Part shown: positions 17,023 to 24,566 of the stretch, piece after piece | Layout: each line of letters starts with the position of its first letter | Numbering within the stretch: position 1 is the first letter of the stretch | Assembly: GCA_945890865.1 (NCBI GenBank) | Contig: CAMDDB010000012.1 | Span: forward strand, 1 to 62,899 | Origin: Flavobacterium psychrophilum | Lineage (GTDB): Bacteria > Bacteroidota > Bacteroidia > Flavobacteriales > Flavobacteriaceae | DNA: 62,899 nt | Direction of reading: 5' to 3' | Made by a program: the position numbers and the translations under genes | The notes under the pieces: generated by a model | The model's database searches: none | The model's input: the letters and a program-made list of their open reading frames with translations, nothing else | What the model was told of the DNA's origin: nothing

Positions 17023-17841
17023 TTAAAATTGATTTACTGTTTTTCGAAGTGCAACCAGTTTGGTCATTAAACCTTCAAAATAATCTAAGTGTAACATATT
17101 GGCACCGTCACTTTTTGCATTGGAAGGATCAAAGTGTGTTTCAATGAAAATTCCGTCAACACCCACTGCAATTCCTGCTTTGGCAATGGTTTCTATCATA
17201 TCGGGACGACCTCCTGTAACACCAGTCATCTGATTCGGTTGTTGTAAAGAATGCGTTACATCTAATACGGTTGTTGCAAATTGTTGCAGGGTAGGTATTC
17301 CTCTAAAATCAACAATCATATCTTGGTAACCAAACATCGTACCTCTATCAGTAACCATTATATTTTCATTTTGGCAATCTAAGACTTTTTGAACGGCATG
17401 TTTCATGCTTTCCGGACTCATGAATTGTCCTTTTTTCAAGTTTACTGTTTTCCCAGTTTTTGCGGCAGCCACAACTAAGTCGGTTTGTCGTACTAAAAAA
17501 GCGGGAATTTGTAATACATCAACATAAGCTGCTGCCATTACCGCATCTTCATTGGTATGAATATCGGTTACGGTAGGAATACCAAATTCCTGAGATACTT
17601 TTTGCAATATTTTTAATGCTTTTTCATCTCCAATACCAGAAAAGCTATCAATTCTTGATCGATTTGCTTTTTTGAACGATCCTTTAAAAACAAATGGGAT
17701 TTGTAATTTATCAGTTACACTAACTAGCTTTTCGGCAATTCGCAAAGCCATTTCTTCTCCTTCAATGGCACAGGGTCCAGCTAATAAAAAAAAGTTACCG
17801 CTTTCTGTATGTTTAATTTGAGGAATCTTGTGTAAATTCAT
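17023..17841 (-). CDS. kdsA: 3-deoxy-8-phosphooctulonate synthase
   Basis: Condenses phosphoenolpyruvate with arabinose 5-phosphate to Kdo 8-phosphate, the first committed step to the inner-core sugar of lipopolysaccharide. The 272 residues match the family. Visible motifs are FLLAGPCAIEGEE near 18-30, FKGSFKKANRSR near 53-64, GIPTVTDIHT near 92, DVLQIPAFLVRQTD near 108, KKGQFMSPESM near 137, TDRGTMFGY near 165 and FIETHFDP near 230. The promoter box at 17861-17868 lies just upstream. The downstream partner is a predicted outer membrane protein. Confidence 0.96.
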   Translation of the reverse strand: MNLHKIPQIKHTESGNFFLLAGPCAIEGEEMALRIAEKLVSVTDKLQIPFVFKGSFKKANRSRIDSFSGIGDEKALKILQKVSQEFGIPTVTDIHTNEDAVMAAAYVDVLQIPAFLVRQTDLVVAAAKTGKTVNLKKGQFMSPESMKHAVQKVLDCQNENIMVTDRGTMFGYQDMIVDFRGIPTLQQFATTVLDVTHSLQQPNQMTGVTGGRPDMIETIAKAGIAVGVDGIFIETHFDPSNAKSDGANMLHLDYFEGLMTKLVALRKTVNQF

Positions 17842-17860
17842 TGGTGTAGATTTTGAACTG

Positions 17861-17868
17861 CAAAACTA
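17861..17868 (-). promoter_or_regulatory. Bacteroidetes -7 box for kdsA
   Basis: The minus strand reads TAGTTTTG (TAnnTTTG), 20 bases upstream of the kdsA ATG. Confidence 0.5.
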
Positions 17869-17979
17869 CATATTTTTTACAAATTAATCTTGAAAACAAG
17901 CAAAAATATAGAACCCATTTTAATCCGCTGGCACTATAAAAAAGTCTTTTAAATAGTTTTTTGAGAAGATCAAAATCAT

Positions 17980-18432
17980 CTAAAATTTATTTTTTTTGAT
18001 TTTAAAACCCTTGGGACACGCTAAAACCCCTTTTTCATAAATATTGAAATACATTGTAAATTTCTTTGTTGAACCTTCAAAAGTAACTTCATAAATACTT
18101 AAAATTCCGGCACCCATGGTGTTGTTTTTTGTGGGAAAAGGACAACACGTATCTATTTTTTTAAATACTATTTTTTCACCATTAGGTCCTTCCAAACCAT
18201 TGAAAAAATAGAGTACATTGATTGCTTCTTGTTTTTCGTGAATAAATCCAATATTGATAGGGTAATCGGCATCAAAGGCATAGTTAGCATCCGTTGCATA
18301 ATCAGTAATGATGTACATTTGATTTTCAAAAACAGGACGTTTTGCCGAGGTGTCAATGTTTTTTAAGGTAGATTTTGTACTCACACAGCTTGTAAATAAA
18401 AGGGCTATACAACTTAAAATTAAATACTTCAT
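17980..18432 (-). CDS. Putative lipoprotein (150 aa)
   Basis: The N-terminus MKYLILSCIALLFTSC has a clear lipobox with the lipidated cysteine at residue 16. The mature part is a small beta-rich domain with DTCCPFPTKNNTMGAG (two adjacent cysteines) and an ending of lysine-rich residues. I do not recognise its function. Similar Flavobacterium proteins may carry a Kdo8P-aldolase name, but there is no such domain here; adjacency to kdsA is the likely source. It starts one base after the DUF4199 gene, so the two form an operon. Confidence 0.75.
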   Translation of the reverse strand: MKYLILSCIALLFTSCVSTKSTLKNIDTSAKRPVFENQMYIITDYATDANYAFDADYPINIGFIHEKQEAINVLYFFNGLEGPNGEKIVFKKIDTCCPFPTKNNTMGAGILSIYEVTFEGSTKKFTMYFNIYEKGVLACPKGFKIKKNKF

Positions 18433-18433
18433 A

Positions 18434-18934
18434 TTAATTTGATTTTAATGTATCGATTGTTTTTGATTGGATAAGGTATGCAACAATCGCGCCAATTACC
18501 ACGCCAAAAGATAACCCATCCGAAATGTTTTTCCAAATGGAACTGGTTAAGGTGGTGTATTCTTTTGCTTCGGCAAGCGTCAGTTTCTTGCTAATTACCG
18601 TATAATTTATTGTGTTTTCAAGAAAATTTGGACTGATGAACTCATGAATAATGAATTGTGTGACCGGACTAAAAAATACAATAATAAATGAAATAATAAT
18701 CGCAGAAATTATTCCTTGTTTCCAACTCATTTGATCTTGATAATATTTTTTTTTCTTTTCCAATAATGCCAATAGGTACAAAATGAAAGTAGGAAAAACA
18801 TAAAGCAAGTTAAAAACGGGTTGCCACTTGATGTTGGTATCATGATAACCCAATTTCTTTTCTAACGTCATCCAAGCTAAAAAAATGATTAGGGAAATGA
18901 TAGCCCATTTGATTTCAATTGCAAATTTCTTCAT
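18434..18934 (-). CDS. DUF4199-type integral membrane protein
   Basis: A 166-residue inner membrane protein with four predicted membrane segments (about 8-22, 42-60, 74-95 and 140-158). A loop between segments three and four contains LTLAEAKEYTTL, a pattern I associate with DUF4199 proteins of Bacteroidetes. The function is unknown. It has a promoter box at 18957-18964 and is followed one base later by the lipoprotein gene, suggesting a membrane protein/lipoprotein pair. Confidence 0.8.
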   Translation of the reverse strand: MKKFAIEIKWAIISLIIFLAWMTLEKKLGYHDTNIKWQPVFNLLYVFPTFILYLLALLEKKKKYYQDQMSWKQGIISAIIISFIIVFFSPVTQFIIHEFISPNFLENTINYTVISKKLTLAEAKEYTTLTSSIWKNISDGLSFGVVIGAIVAYLIQSKTIDTLKSN

Positions 18935-18956
18935 AATTATAGAATGATTTAGAATT

Positions 18957-18964
18957 CAAAATTA
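18957..18964 (-). promoter_or_regulatory. Bacteroidetes -7 box for the DUF4199 operon
   Basis: The minus strand reads TAATTTTG (TAnnTTTG), 23 bases upstream of the ATG at 18934. Confidence 0.5.
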
Positions 18965-19006
18965 GCCTATTTAATAACATGTGATACATAAACCAATCTT
19001 AATTTC

Positions 19007-19014
19007 TATTTTTG
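19007..19014 (+). promoter_or_regulatory. Bacteroidetes -7 box for the YeeE/YedE pair
   Basis: TATTTTTG (TAnnTTTG) lies 19 bases before the ATG at 19034. It makes the TTG at 19022 an unlikely start. Confidence 0.5.
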
Positions 19015-19033
19015 TACAAATTTGCAAAAAAAT

Positions 19034-19594
19034 ATGGAATTTATTTATGGAACATGGCATTGGTCTATTTCTGGTTTTTTGATCGGAGTAATCCTGCTAA
19101 TTTTAACTTATTTTGGTAAAACTTTTGGAATGTCTTCAAATTTAAGGACCCTTTGTTCGATGGCGGGTGCGGGAAAATTCAGTGATTTTTTTAAAATGGA
19201 TTGGCGCGAACAAAAGTGGAGTTTAGCCGTAGTTTTAGGCGCACTTGTGGGTGGTTTCATTGCGTATCAATTTTTGTCCAATGGGAGCGGTGTTCAAATT
19301 AATCCCAATACTATTGCTTCATTGCAAACGCTGGGTATTGATGCACCAGAAGGTAAATTACTTCCCGATGCGTTATATAGTATCGAAACCATGCAAACCC
19401 CTAAAGGTTTTGCCATCTTATTGATTGGAGGATTATTAATTGGTTTTGGAACGCGTTATGCTGGAGGTTGTACCTCGGGGCACGCTATTGCAGGATTGAG
19501 TAATTTACAGTTACCATCACTGGTGGCTGTTATCGGATTTTTTATTGGAGGCCTGCTCATGGCCCATTTTTTATTGCCCATAATCTTTAACTAG
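19034..19594 (+). CDS. YeeE/YedE family membrane protein, first half
   Basis: A 186-residue inner membrane protein of the YeeE/YedE (sulfur transport, DUF395) family. Segments include ISGFLIGVILLILTYFGKTFGMSS, LAVVLGALVGGFIAYQFL and the signature GFGTRYAGGCTSGHAIAGLSNLQ near residues 142-164, with a conserved cysteine. In characterised members, cysteines of this type relay thiosulfate through the membrane. Bacterial YeeE is often about 350 residues; here the family is split into two genes, the second starting six bases later. The ATG at 19034 is chosen over a TTG at 19022 because of the upstream promoter box. Confidence 0.88.
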   Translation: MEFIYGTWHWSISGFLIGVILLILTYFGKTFGMSSNLRTLCSMAGAGKFSDFFKMDWREQKWSLAVVLGALVGGFIAYQFLSNGSGVQINPNTIASLQTLGIDAPEGKLLPDALYSIETMQTPKGFAILLIGGLLIGFGTRYAGGCTSGHAIAGLSNLQLPSLVAVIGFFIGGLLMAHFLLPIIFN

Positions 19595-19600
19595 TTAATT

Positions 19601-20014
19601 ATGAAATTAGCACGATTTTTTCTCACCGGAATTTTTTTCGGAATTATACTCACTAAAGCCGAAGCCGTATCTTGGTATCGGATTTATGAAATGTTTCAAT
19701 TTCAATCGTTTCATATGTATGGAATAATTGGTACTGCTCTTTGTACGGGAATATTAGGCATACAACGCATTAAAAAGAAAAAACTGAAAGATTATAACGG
19801 GTTTCCTATCACGATCATTGAGAAAGAGCGTGGTTTTTGGCGGTACCTCATTGGAGGTACACTTTTTGGATTGGGTTGGGCATTAGTAGGTTGTTGTCCC
19901 GGTCCCATTTTTATTTTATTAGGTACGGGAACTTATGCTATTGCAGTGGTTTTTATTGGAGCTTTGCTGGGTACTTATATTTATGGTTTACTAAAAGATT
20001 TTCTGCCTCATTAA
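19601..20014 (+). CDS. YeeE/YedE family membrane protein, second half (DUF6691-like)
   Basis: A 137-residue inner membrane protein with four predicted segments. It contains the paired motif of the second YeeE repeat, LFGLGWALVGCCPGPIFILLGTG (about residues 88-110), with two cysteines. It probably partners with the preceding gene (six-base gap) to form the complete transporter for a sulfur compound such as thiosulfate. The substrate is inferred from the family, not shown here. The HMA-domain gene follows at 20093 with its own promoter. Confidence 0.87.
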   Translation: MKLARFFLTGIFFGIILTKAEAVSWYRIYEMFQFQSFHMYGIIGTALCTGILGIQRIKKKKLKDYNGFPITIIEKERGFWRYLIGGTLFGLGWALVGCCPGPIFILLGTGTYAIAVVFIGALLGTYIYGLLKDFLPH

Positions 20015-20036
20015 AGTTTCGTTAAAGTAACTAATG

Positions 20037-20070
20037 TTGCACAATAGTTAGCAGATCTTGCATAAATTTG
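20037..20070 (+). promoter_or_regulatory. Promoter of the HMA-domain gene
   Basis: TTG at 20037-20039 and TAAATTTG at 20063-20070, spacer 23 bases. Both match the Bacteroidetes consensus, though the spacing is at the long end. Confidence 0.55.
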
Positions 20071-20092
20071 CATTCAATTTAAATATCTGATT

Positions 20093-20359
20093 ATGAATAC
20101 AATATTATATATCCAAAATCTTAAATGCGGAGGTTGTGCCCATACGATAACTAAAAATATAGCTGCAATGGAACACATTTCAAATGTAGAAGTAGGTGTG
20201 GAAGAAAGTTCGGTTGCTTTTGATTGTGACACTCCCGAATCCGTCCAATTGGTTAAGGAGAAACTAAAAGCTTTAGGTTATCCAGAAGATGGAGCCGCTA
20301 ATAATTTAGGTACGAAAGCAAAATCCTACGTAAGCTGTGCCATTGGAAAAATAAGTTAA
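20093..20359 (+). CDS. HMA-domain heavy-metal binding protein (CopZ/MerP-like)
   Basis: An 88-residue soluble protein with one heavy-metal-associated domain: beta strand NTILYIQNLKCGGCAHTI containing the metal-binding CGGC, then helix, strands and the final LKALGYPEDG. It would bind Cu(I) or a similar soft metal in the cytosol. The domain is about 65 residues long. A C-terminal tail (NNLGTKAKSYVSCAIGKIS) adds one more cysteine, which is unusual for plain CopZ. No copper ATPase is nearby. It follows the YeeE pair but has its own promoter. Confidence 0.9.
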   Translation: MNTILYIQNLKCGGCAHTITKNIAAMEHISNVEVGVEESSVAFDCDTPESVQLVKEKLKALGYPEDGAANNLGTKAKSYVSCAIGKIS

Positions 20360-20360
20360 T

Positions 20361-20387
20361 AAAAAGTCCCGAGAAATCGGGACTTTT
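20361..20387. terminator. Bidirectional terminator between HMA gene and clpS
   Basis: Perfect 12-base inverted repeat AAAAAGTCCCGA / TCGGGACTTTTT with a GAAA loop. It has T runs on both strands. Confidence 0.88.
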
Positions 20388-20390
20388 TAT

Positions 20391-20666
20391 TTATATAATT
20401 TCGGCGCTTAGCCCAGCATCTAATAATGCTGTACATTGCGGTTTTAATTCTTCAAGTGTTCCTGTTTTAACCGTACATTTTCCTTTATAATGTACTAATA
20501 GAGCGCATTGTTCGGCTTGTATAGCATCGTGTTTGCACACCCGAATTAATGTTTCAATAACATGATCAAACGTGTTCACATCATCATTATGCAATACTAT
20601 TTCATTATTGATACCAATAGCTTCTTCTACTAAAACGTCTTCTTGTACTTTTTCTATTGTGCTCAT
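20391..20666 (-). CDS. clpS: ATP-dependent Clp protease adaptor ClpS
   Basis: A 91-residue adaptor that delivers N-degron substrates to ClpAP/ClpCP. The family core is seen as IVLHNDDVNTFDHVIETLIRVC (about 23-44), with N-D-D and the acidic substrate-pocket residues, followed by AEQCALLVHYKGKC, whose histidine lines the N-degron pocket. The N-terminal 20 residues are acidic and variable, as usual. It has a good promoter at 20690-20720 and lies 57 bases after prmA, a neighbour pair common in Bacteroidetes. Confidence 0.95.
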   Translation of the reverse strand: MSTIEKVQEDVLVEEAIGINNEIVLHNDDVNTFDHVIETLIRVCKHDAIQAEQCALLVHYKGKCTVKTGTLEELKPQCTALLDAGLSAEII

Positions 20667-20689
20667 TTAAATGATTGGAATTGATCGAA

Positions 20690-20720
20690 CAAAAATAAAA
20701 ATTATTGAACAAAACAACAA
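20690..20720 (-). promoter_or_regulatory. -33/-7 promoter of clpS
   Basis: The minus strand reads TATTTTTG at 20690-20697. TTG occurs at 20715-20717 and 20718-20720, giving spacers of 17 or 20 bases. Confidence 0.6.
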
Positions 20721-20722
20721 TT

Positions 20723-21556
20723 CTATTTTGTAAATTTTAAAGCGACCCAATTATTGCGTTCAAATTTCTTAACATAAACAAGCCCTTTAGAAAGGCAACT
20801 TTCCGAAATTACGGGAATGTCTTCGGTATAAAAACCACTTAAAAATAAGATTCCCTTTTCGTTCAAGCAATCAGCATAGACTTGCATATCGTTTAAAAGT
20901 ATGTTCCGATTAATGTTGGCAATAATAAGATCATATTTTTTTCCAACTAATAATTCAGCATCGCCTTCATATACAGTAATGTGATGGCAGTTATTGCGTT
21001 CTGCGTTTTCAATAGAATTTAAATAACACCAATTATCAATATCAATAGCATCTATAGGTTGAGCGCCTTTCATTTCTGCTAATATGGCTAAAATAGCCGT
21101 CCCGCAACCCATATCTAGGGTCTTCTTATCGGTACAATCTGTTTCCAATAGATGTTGGATCATCATGTGCGTGGTTTCATGATGTCCTGTTCCAAAACTC
21201 ATTTTGGGTTCAATAATGATATCAAATTCGGCGGTAGTTTTTTCATGAAAGGGAGCTCTTACGTGACATTTTCCATCGACGTTTATGGGCTCAAAGTTTT
21301 TTTCCCATTCTTCATTCCAATTCACTTGTTCGATTTCTTCAAAAGTGTATGTGATGATAAATTCTGGATTTTCTAGAATGTAAATGTCTTCTAATATTGT
21401 GGTACTCCATAATTCTTTCTGGACATAGGCCGAAATACCTGTTTCGGTTTCAATAAAACTTTCAAAGGCTTTTTCTCCTAATTCAGCAATTAATATTTCG
21501 CTTCCTAATGCTAAGGGGCTAATGGTAAAATGATATCCAATATATAAGTTTGACAT
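20723..21556 (-). CDS. prmA: Ribosomal protein L11 methyltransferase
   Basis: A 277-residue SAM-dependent enzyme that trimethylates lysines and the N-terminus of ribosomal protein L11. The C-terminal Rossmann domain shows KMSFGTGHHETTHMM near residues 122-136, LDMGCGTAILAILAE (SAM loop) near 151-165, DIDNWC (ribose-binding acid) and LIIANINRNILL near 212-223. The N-terminal domain binds L11. The TTG at 21574 would add six residues but lies inside the -7 box (21572-21579), so the ATG at 21556 is the likely start. clpS follows on the same strand. Confidence 0.94.
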   Translation of the reverse strand: MSNLYIGYHFTISPLALGSEILIAELGEKAFESFIETETGISAYVQKELWSTTILEDIYILENPEFIITYTFEEIEQVNWNEEWEKNFEPINVDGKCHVRAPFHEKTTAEFDIIIEPKMSFGTGHHETTHMMIQHLLETDCTDKKTLDMGCGTAILAILAEMKGAQPIDAIDIDNWCYLNSIENAERNNCHHITVYEGDAELLVGKKYDLIIANINRNILLNDMQVYADCLNEKGILFLSGFYTEDIPVISESCLSKGLVYVKKFERNNWVALKFTK

Positions 21557-21571
21557 GTTAATTTTTTTTTG

Positions 21572-21579
21572 CAAAGTTA
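21572..21579 (-). promoter_or_regulatory. Bacteroidetes -7 box for prmA
   Basis: The minus strand reads TAACTTTG (TAnnTTTG), 16 bases upstream of the ATG at 21556. Confidence 0.55.
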
Positions 21580-21673
21580 CTATTTAGTTATAAAGTTATA
21601 GGCTATTAATGTTATTAATGTTTTATATTTTTTTATTCTATTTAGGATGCAATTTTATAAATTCAAAAATGTT

Positions 21674-21681
21674 TATCTTTG
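21674..21681 (+). promoter_or_regulatory. Bacteroidetes -7 box for the CvfB-like gene
   Basis: TATCTTTG (TAnnTTTG), 18 bases upstream of the ATG at 21700. No clear TTG at the -33 distance. Confidence 0.5.
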
Positions 21682-21699
21682 CTGTCTATAATTTACTGC

Positions 21700-22536
21700 A
21701 TGATACATATTGGCGAATACAATACCTTACGAATTTTACGAGACACTCAAGTAGGTTTATTTTTGGGAAGTGAACATACACAAGAAGATGATGTATTGTT
21801 GCCTAATAAATATGTTCCCAAAGAGTTTACTATAGGCGATGACTTAACGGTTTTTATCTATTTAGACCATGAAGAGCGTCCGGTGGCCACAACACTTAAA
21901 CCCTACATCAAACTCAATGAATTTGGTCATTTGAAGGTTAATTATATGAATCAGTTTGGCGCTTTTTTAGATTGGGGATTAGAGAAAGATTTATTTGTCC
22001 CTTTTAAAGAACAAGCCCGTCCTATGGAAGTAGGCAAACGGTATTTGGTCTACATGCATTTGGATGAAAAAACCAATCGATTGGTCGCTTCGAGTAGAAC
22101 CAATAAGTATTTATCGAATGAAAATATAGATTTGGAGACCAATGAGGAAGTACAAATCTTAATATCACACATTACCGATGGCGGCATCAATGTGATCATC
22201 AATCAGAAATACAAAGGTTTGGCCTATAAAAACGAAGTGTATACTGAAGTAAAACCAGGTATGAAAACGGTGGGTTATATTAAAAACATTCGCCCTGATG
22301 GAAAAATTGATGTATTGTTGCGAAAAGTGGGAGTGGAGGCCATCGAACCTTCTTCTCAAGTTATATTAGACGAACTAAAAGCAAATCGTGGTTTTTTGCG
22401 ATTGACAGATAATTCTCACCCCGAAGATATTAAAACGGTCTTGAAAATGAGTAAAAAGAATTTCAAGAAAGCCGTGGGTAGTTTGTATAAGCAGCAATTG
22501 ATCGAACTTAAAGAAGACGGAATTTATTTGGTGTAA
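21700..22536 (+). CDS. S1-like RNA-binding protein, CvfB family
   Basis: A 278-residue cytosolic protein with the CvfB/YitL layout: an N-terminal S1-like domain (IGEYNTLRILRDTQVGLFLG), tandem S1 domains (FGHLKVNYMNQFGAFLDWGLEKDLFVPFKEQ near 75-105; ITDGGINVIINQKYKGLAYKNEV near 150-175) and a C-terminal winged helix (DNSHPEDIKTVLKMSKKNFKKAVGSLYKQQLIEL). Staphylococcal CvfB binds RNA and affects virulence regulators; the role here is unknown. The longer frame from 21679 includes a segment within the expected untranslated leader, so the ATG at 21700 is used. A one-base gap precedes the small membrane gene. Confidence 0.92.
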   Translation: MIHIGEYNTLRILRDTQVGLFLGSEHTQEDDVLLPNKYVPKEFTIGDDLTVFIYLDHEERPVATTLKPYIKLNEFGHLKVNYMNQFGAFLDWGLEKDLFVPFKEQARPMEVGKRYLVYMHLDEKTNRLVASSRTNKYLSNENIDLETNEEVQILISHITDGGINVIINQKYKGLAYKNEVYTEVKPGMKTVGYIKNIRPDGKIDVLLRKVGVEAIEPSSQVILDELKANRGFLRLTDNSHPEDIKTVLKMSKKNFKKAVGSLYKQQLIELKEDGIYLV

Positions 22537-22537
22537 A

Positions 22538-22822
22538 ATGACAATAAAAAATAAGTTTTATCTTTTACTGAGTATTTTAGTATTGTTTTTAACTTTTGAG
22601 GCAATATTACACGAATTTGAGACAATACTTTTTATTGGTTTTGAAACAGAAATTATCTGGATTCCCATTTGGATCGGAGTGGTTTTCCTGCCCCTTTTAA
22701 ATGTATATGAAATTGCTGTAAATCCAGAAAAAAATAACATGTATTATTGGTTCGGTTTACTCATTAACAGCAGTACAATTGTATTGATGATTCGATATTT
22801 TAAAATCGAGTTACTTCCTTAA
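22538..22822 (+). CDS. Small integral membrane protein, paralogue of 25437-25703
   Basis: A 94-residue protein with three predicted hydrophobic segments. The central part, ETEIIWIPIWIGVVFLPLLNVYEI, clearly resembles SEILWLPMVVLLFLLPIINLYAI in the product of 25437-25703, so the two are paralogues. No catalytic motif is visible. It starts one base after the CvfB-like gene and directly abuts the end of the converging serine hydrolase gene. Confidence 0.75.
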   Translation: MTIKNKFYLLLSILVLFLTFEAILHEFETILFIGFETEIIWIPIWIGVVFLPLLNVYEIAVNPEKNNMYYWFGLLINSSTIVLMIRYFKIELLP

Positions 22823-24004
22823 TTATTCCCCTTCGCTCTCATTGAATTCAAAAGGATAATCACCAAATTTAGGCGCTAATCGTTTCGTTTGATAGGGTTT
22901 TTTAGAATATTTATTAGAAATTGCAATAATGGTTACCGAGTCTTTTTGTAACGTTACATAGGAGGATGTGTTTCCGTGCCACCAACCGTTATGAAAAAAA
23001 TACTGTTGGCCAGTTTTAAATTCTAACATGCGAATGCCTAATCCATAATTTTTGGTTCCTTCTCTTTCATAACTATATCCTTTAAACATTTCAGATTTCA
23101 TTTTTTTGCTCAAAAAATCTTCTGAGTACAAAGCCAAGTCAAATTTTAGTAAATCTCTTGGCGTCGAATAAATGTTTTTATCACCATATACTTGATCCAT
23201 GAATTCAAAGGCCAGTCGTAGGTAATTATTTTTGTAGGATTGACATACTTTTTCTTTATCTTTTAAATTGAAAAATACAAAGGTGTTTTTCATTCCGAGT
23301 GGATCAAATATCATTTCTTGAAGCACTTTTGGATAGCTTTTTTTTGTAACTTTTTCAATGATTAGTGCTAATAAGGCATAATTGGTATTGCAATATCCAA
23401 AACGAGTTCCTGGTGTAGATTCTAAACCAATTTTTTTTGTAGCCAATAAATGCAATACATCTTCATTGGTTAAGTTTTTCTTTTTGTCCCAAACTTGCTT
23501 TTTATCAGCAAAATAGGCATAGTTGCGAAGTCCACTACGGTGATTGAGTAACATTTTAACCGTAGTTTCTTTATGAGGGAAAGTTGGTAGATATTCACTT
23601 ACGAATTCATCTAATTCAATTTTATCTTGATCTACTAATTTTAAAATAGTTACGGCAGTTACTACTTTACTCACCGAGGCAAGATGAATAGGAGTGTCCC
23701 TTTTTATGGAATCTCTTTTTTCTTTGTAGGCAAATCCGCTATAATTTTCATAAAGAATTTCACCATTTTTTGCAACCAAAAATCCACCACTAAAATCTTT
23801 GGCATTGAATTTTTTATTGTAAAAATACTCAATATCATCGGCCATTCTCTTTTTATATACAGTACTTAGTGGGGTAAAATTAACCGCATATTCCGAAACG
23901 TTCCCATCTTTGTCTTTCAAAGTGGACTCGTTTTTTTCATCGGGTTTTTTTTCACAATTTATAAATAAAAAGCTAAGGCTTACAAGTAAAATTTTATTCA
24001 ACAT
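22823..24004 (-). CDS. Serine hydrolase lipoprotein (beta-lactamase/PBP4-type fold)
   Basis: A 393-residue protein with a lipobox (LSFLFINC, C17), so lipid-anchored. The class C beta-lactamase-like domain carries the nucleophile motif S110-V-S-K113 in HLASVSKVV, the tyrosine motif Y204-C-N and the third box HNG in YFFHNGWWHG. Family members are DD-peptidases, esterases or beta-lactamases; I cannot choose among them from sequence. LNHRSGLRNYAYF is the typical segment after the nucleophile. It overlaps the upstream gene by 11 bases, so the pair is translationally coupled. Confidence 0.9.
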   Translation of the reverse strand: MLNKILLVSLSFLFINCEKKPDEKNESTLKDKDGNVSEYAVNFTPLSTVYKKRMADDIEYFYNKKFNAKDFSGGFLVAKNGEILYENYSGFAYKEKRDSIKRDTPIHLASVSKVVTAVTILKLVDQDKIELDEFVSEYLPTFPHKETTVKMLLNHRSGLRNYAYFADKKQVWDKKKNLTNEDVLHLLATKKIGLESTPGTRFGYCNTNYALLALIIEKVTKKSYPKVLQEMIFDPLGMKNTFVFFNLKDKEKVCQSYKNNYLRLAFEFMDQVYGDKNIYSTPRDLLKFDLALYSEDFLSKKMKSEMFKGYSYEREGTKNYGLGIRMLEFKTGQQYFFHNGWWHGNTSSYVTLQKDSVTIIAISNKYSKKPYQTKRLAPKFGDYPFEFNESEGE

Positions 24005-24437
24005 AGGCTGTGTTCTTAATCGGAATATTGGGGTTGATTTCTAGTAATTTGGCAATAAATTGGTCTCTTTTTTCAGGAGAGATAAATATATCGTCGTATT
24101 TGTGATAAACAATTTCAATGCCTTTGTGATGAAAGCCCGGTTTGTAAAAATTTGTTTTCATTATAGAATTGGAATATTTTATGCTTCTAATTTCTGAAAT
24201 TTTAATTTTTGTTTTGTAAAAAAACATAGAAACAAGTACTACATTTTCTTGAATTTCGTAATACGTAGTAAAAAATGTAACCGCAATTAATATACTTAAA
24301 AATAAAATTAGAAAACCAATGGGCGCTAAAACCATTTCAATAGAATCTCCTGATAAAAAAGCAATAAGCAATACAAGAACTGCTGGAAATAGAGGTATAA
24401 AAAAATTAATTTTACTAAAGTCCGATTTGTATTTCAT
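23994..24437 (-). CDS. Membrane protein with PH-like domain (hypothetical)
   Basis: A 147-residue protein with two adjacent membrane segments (about 10-30 and 36-58, in INFFIPLFPAVLVLLIAFLSG and VLAPIGFLILFLSILIAVTFF). A small beta-rich C-terminal domain (ENVVLVSMFFYKTKIKISEIRSIKYSN) resembles bacterial PH domains. The function is unknown. The frame extends to a TTG at 24464, but the ATG at 24437 is the better start. It overlaps the start of the serine hydrolase gene by 11 bases. Confidence 0.75.
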   Translation of the reverse strand: MKYKSDFSKINFFIPLFPAVLVLLIAFLSGDSIEMVLAPIGFLILFLSILIAVTFFTTYYEIQENVVLVSMFFYKTKIKISEIRSIKYSNSIMKTNFYKPGFHHKGIEIVYHKYDDIFISPEKRDQFIAKLLEINPNIPIKNTAYVE

Positions 24438-24517
24438 GTATTGGTTTACTGTTTTTTTGGACAAATTACATTCTCAAAATAGTAATTAATTACGTTTTTA
24501 TAAAAATGTCATCTGCT

Positions 24518-24550
24518 TTTGCAAATTAAAGTATTTTTGAAGTATTTTTG
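24518..24550 (+). promoter_or_regulatory. Promoter region of menB with duplicated -7 box
   Basis: TATTTTTG occurs twice, at 24532-24539 and 24543-24550. TTTG at 24518-24521 lies 21 bases before the second copy, which is therefore the likelier -7. The ATG follows at 24567. Confidence 0.6.
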
Positions 24551-24566
24551 ATAAAAATTATTAAAA

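Noticed and set aside
17980..18432. Second Kdo8P synthase
   Set aside because: The product is a short lipoprotein without a TIM barrel; real kdsA is the adjacent gene.
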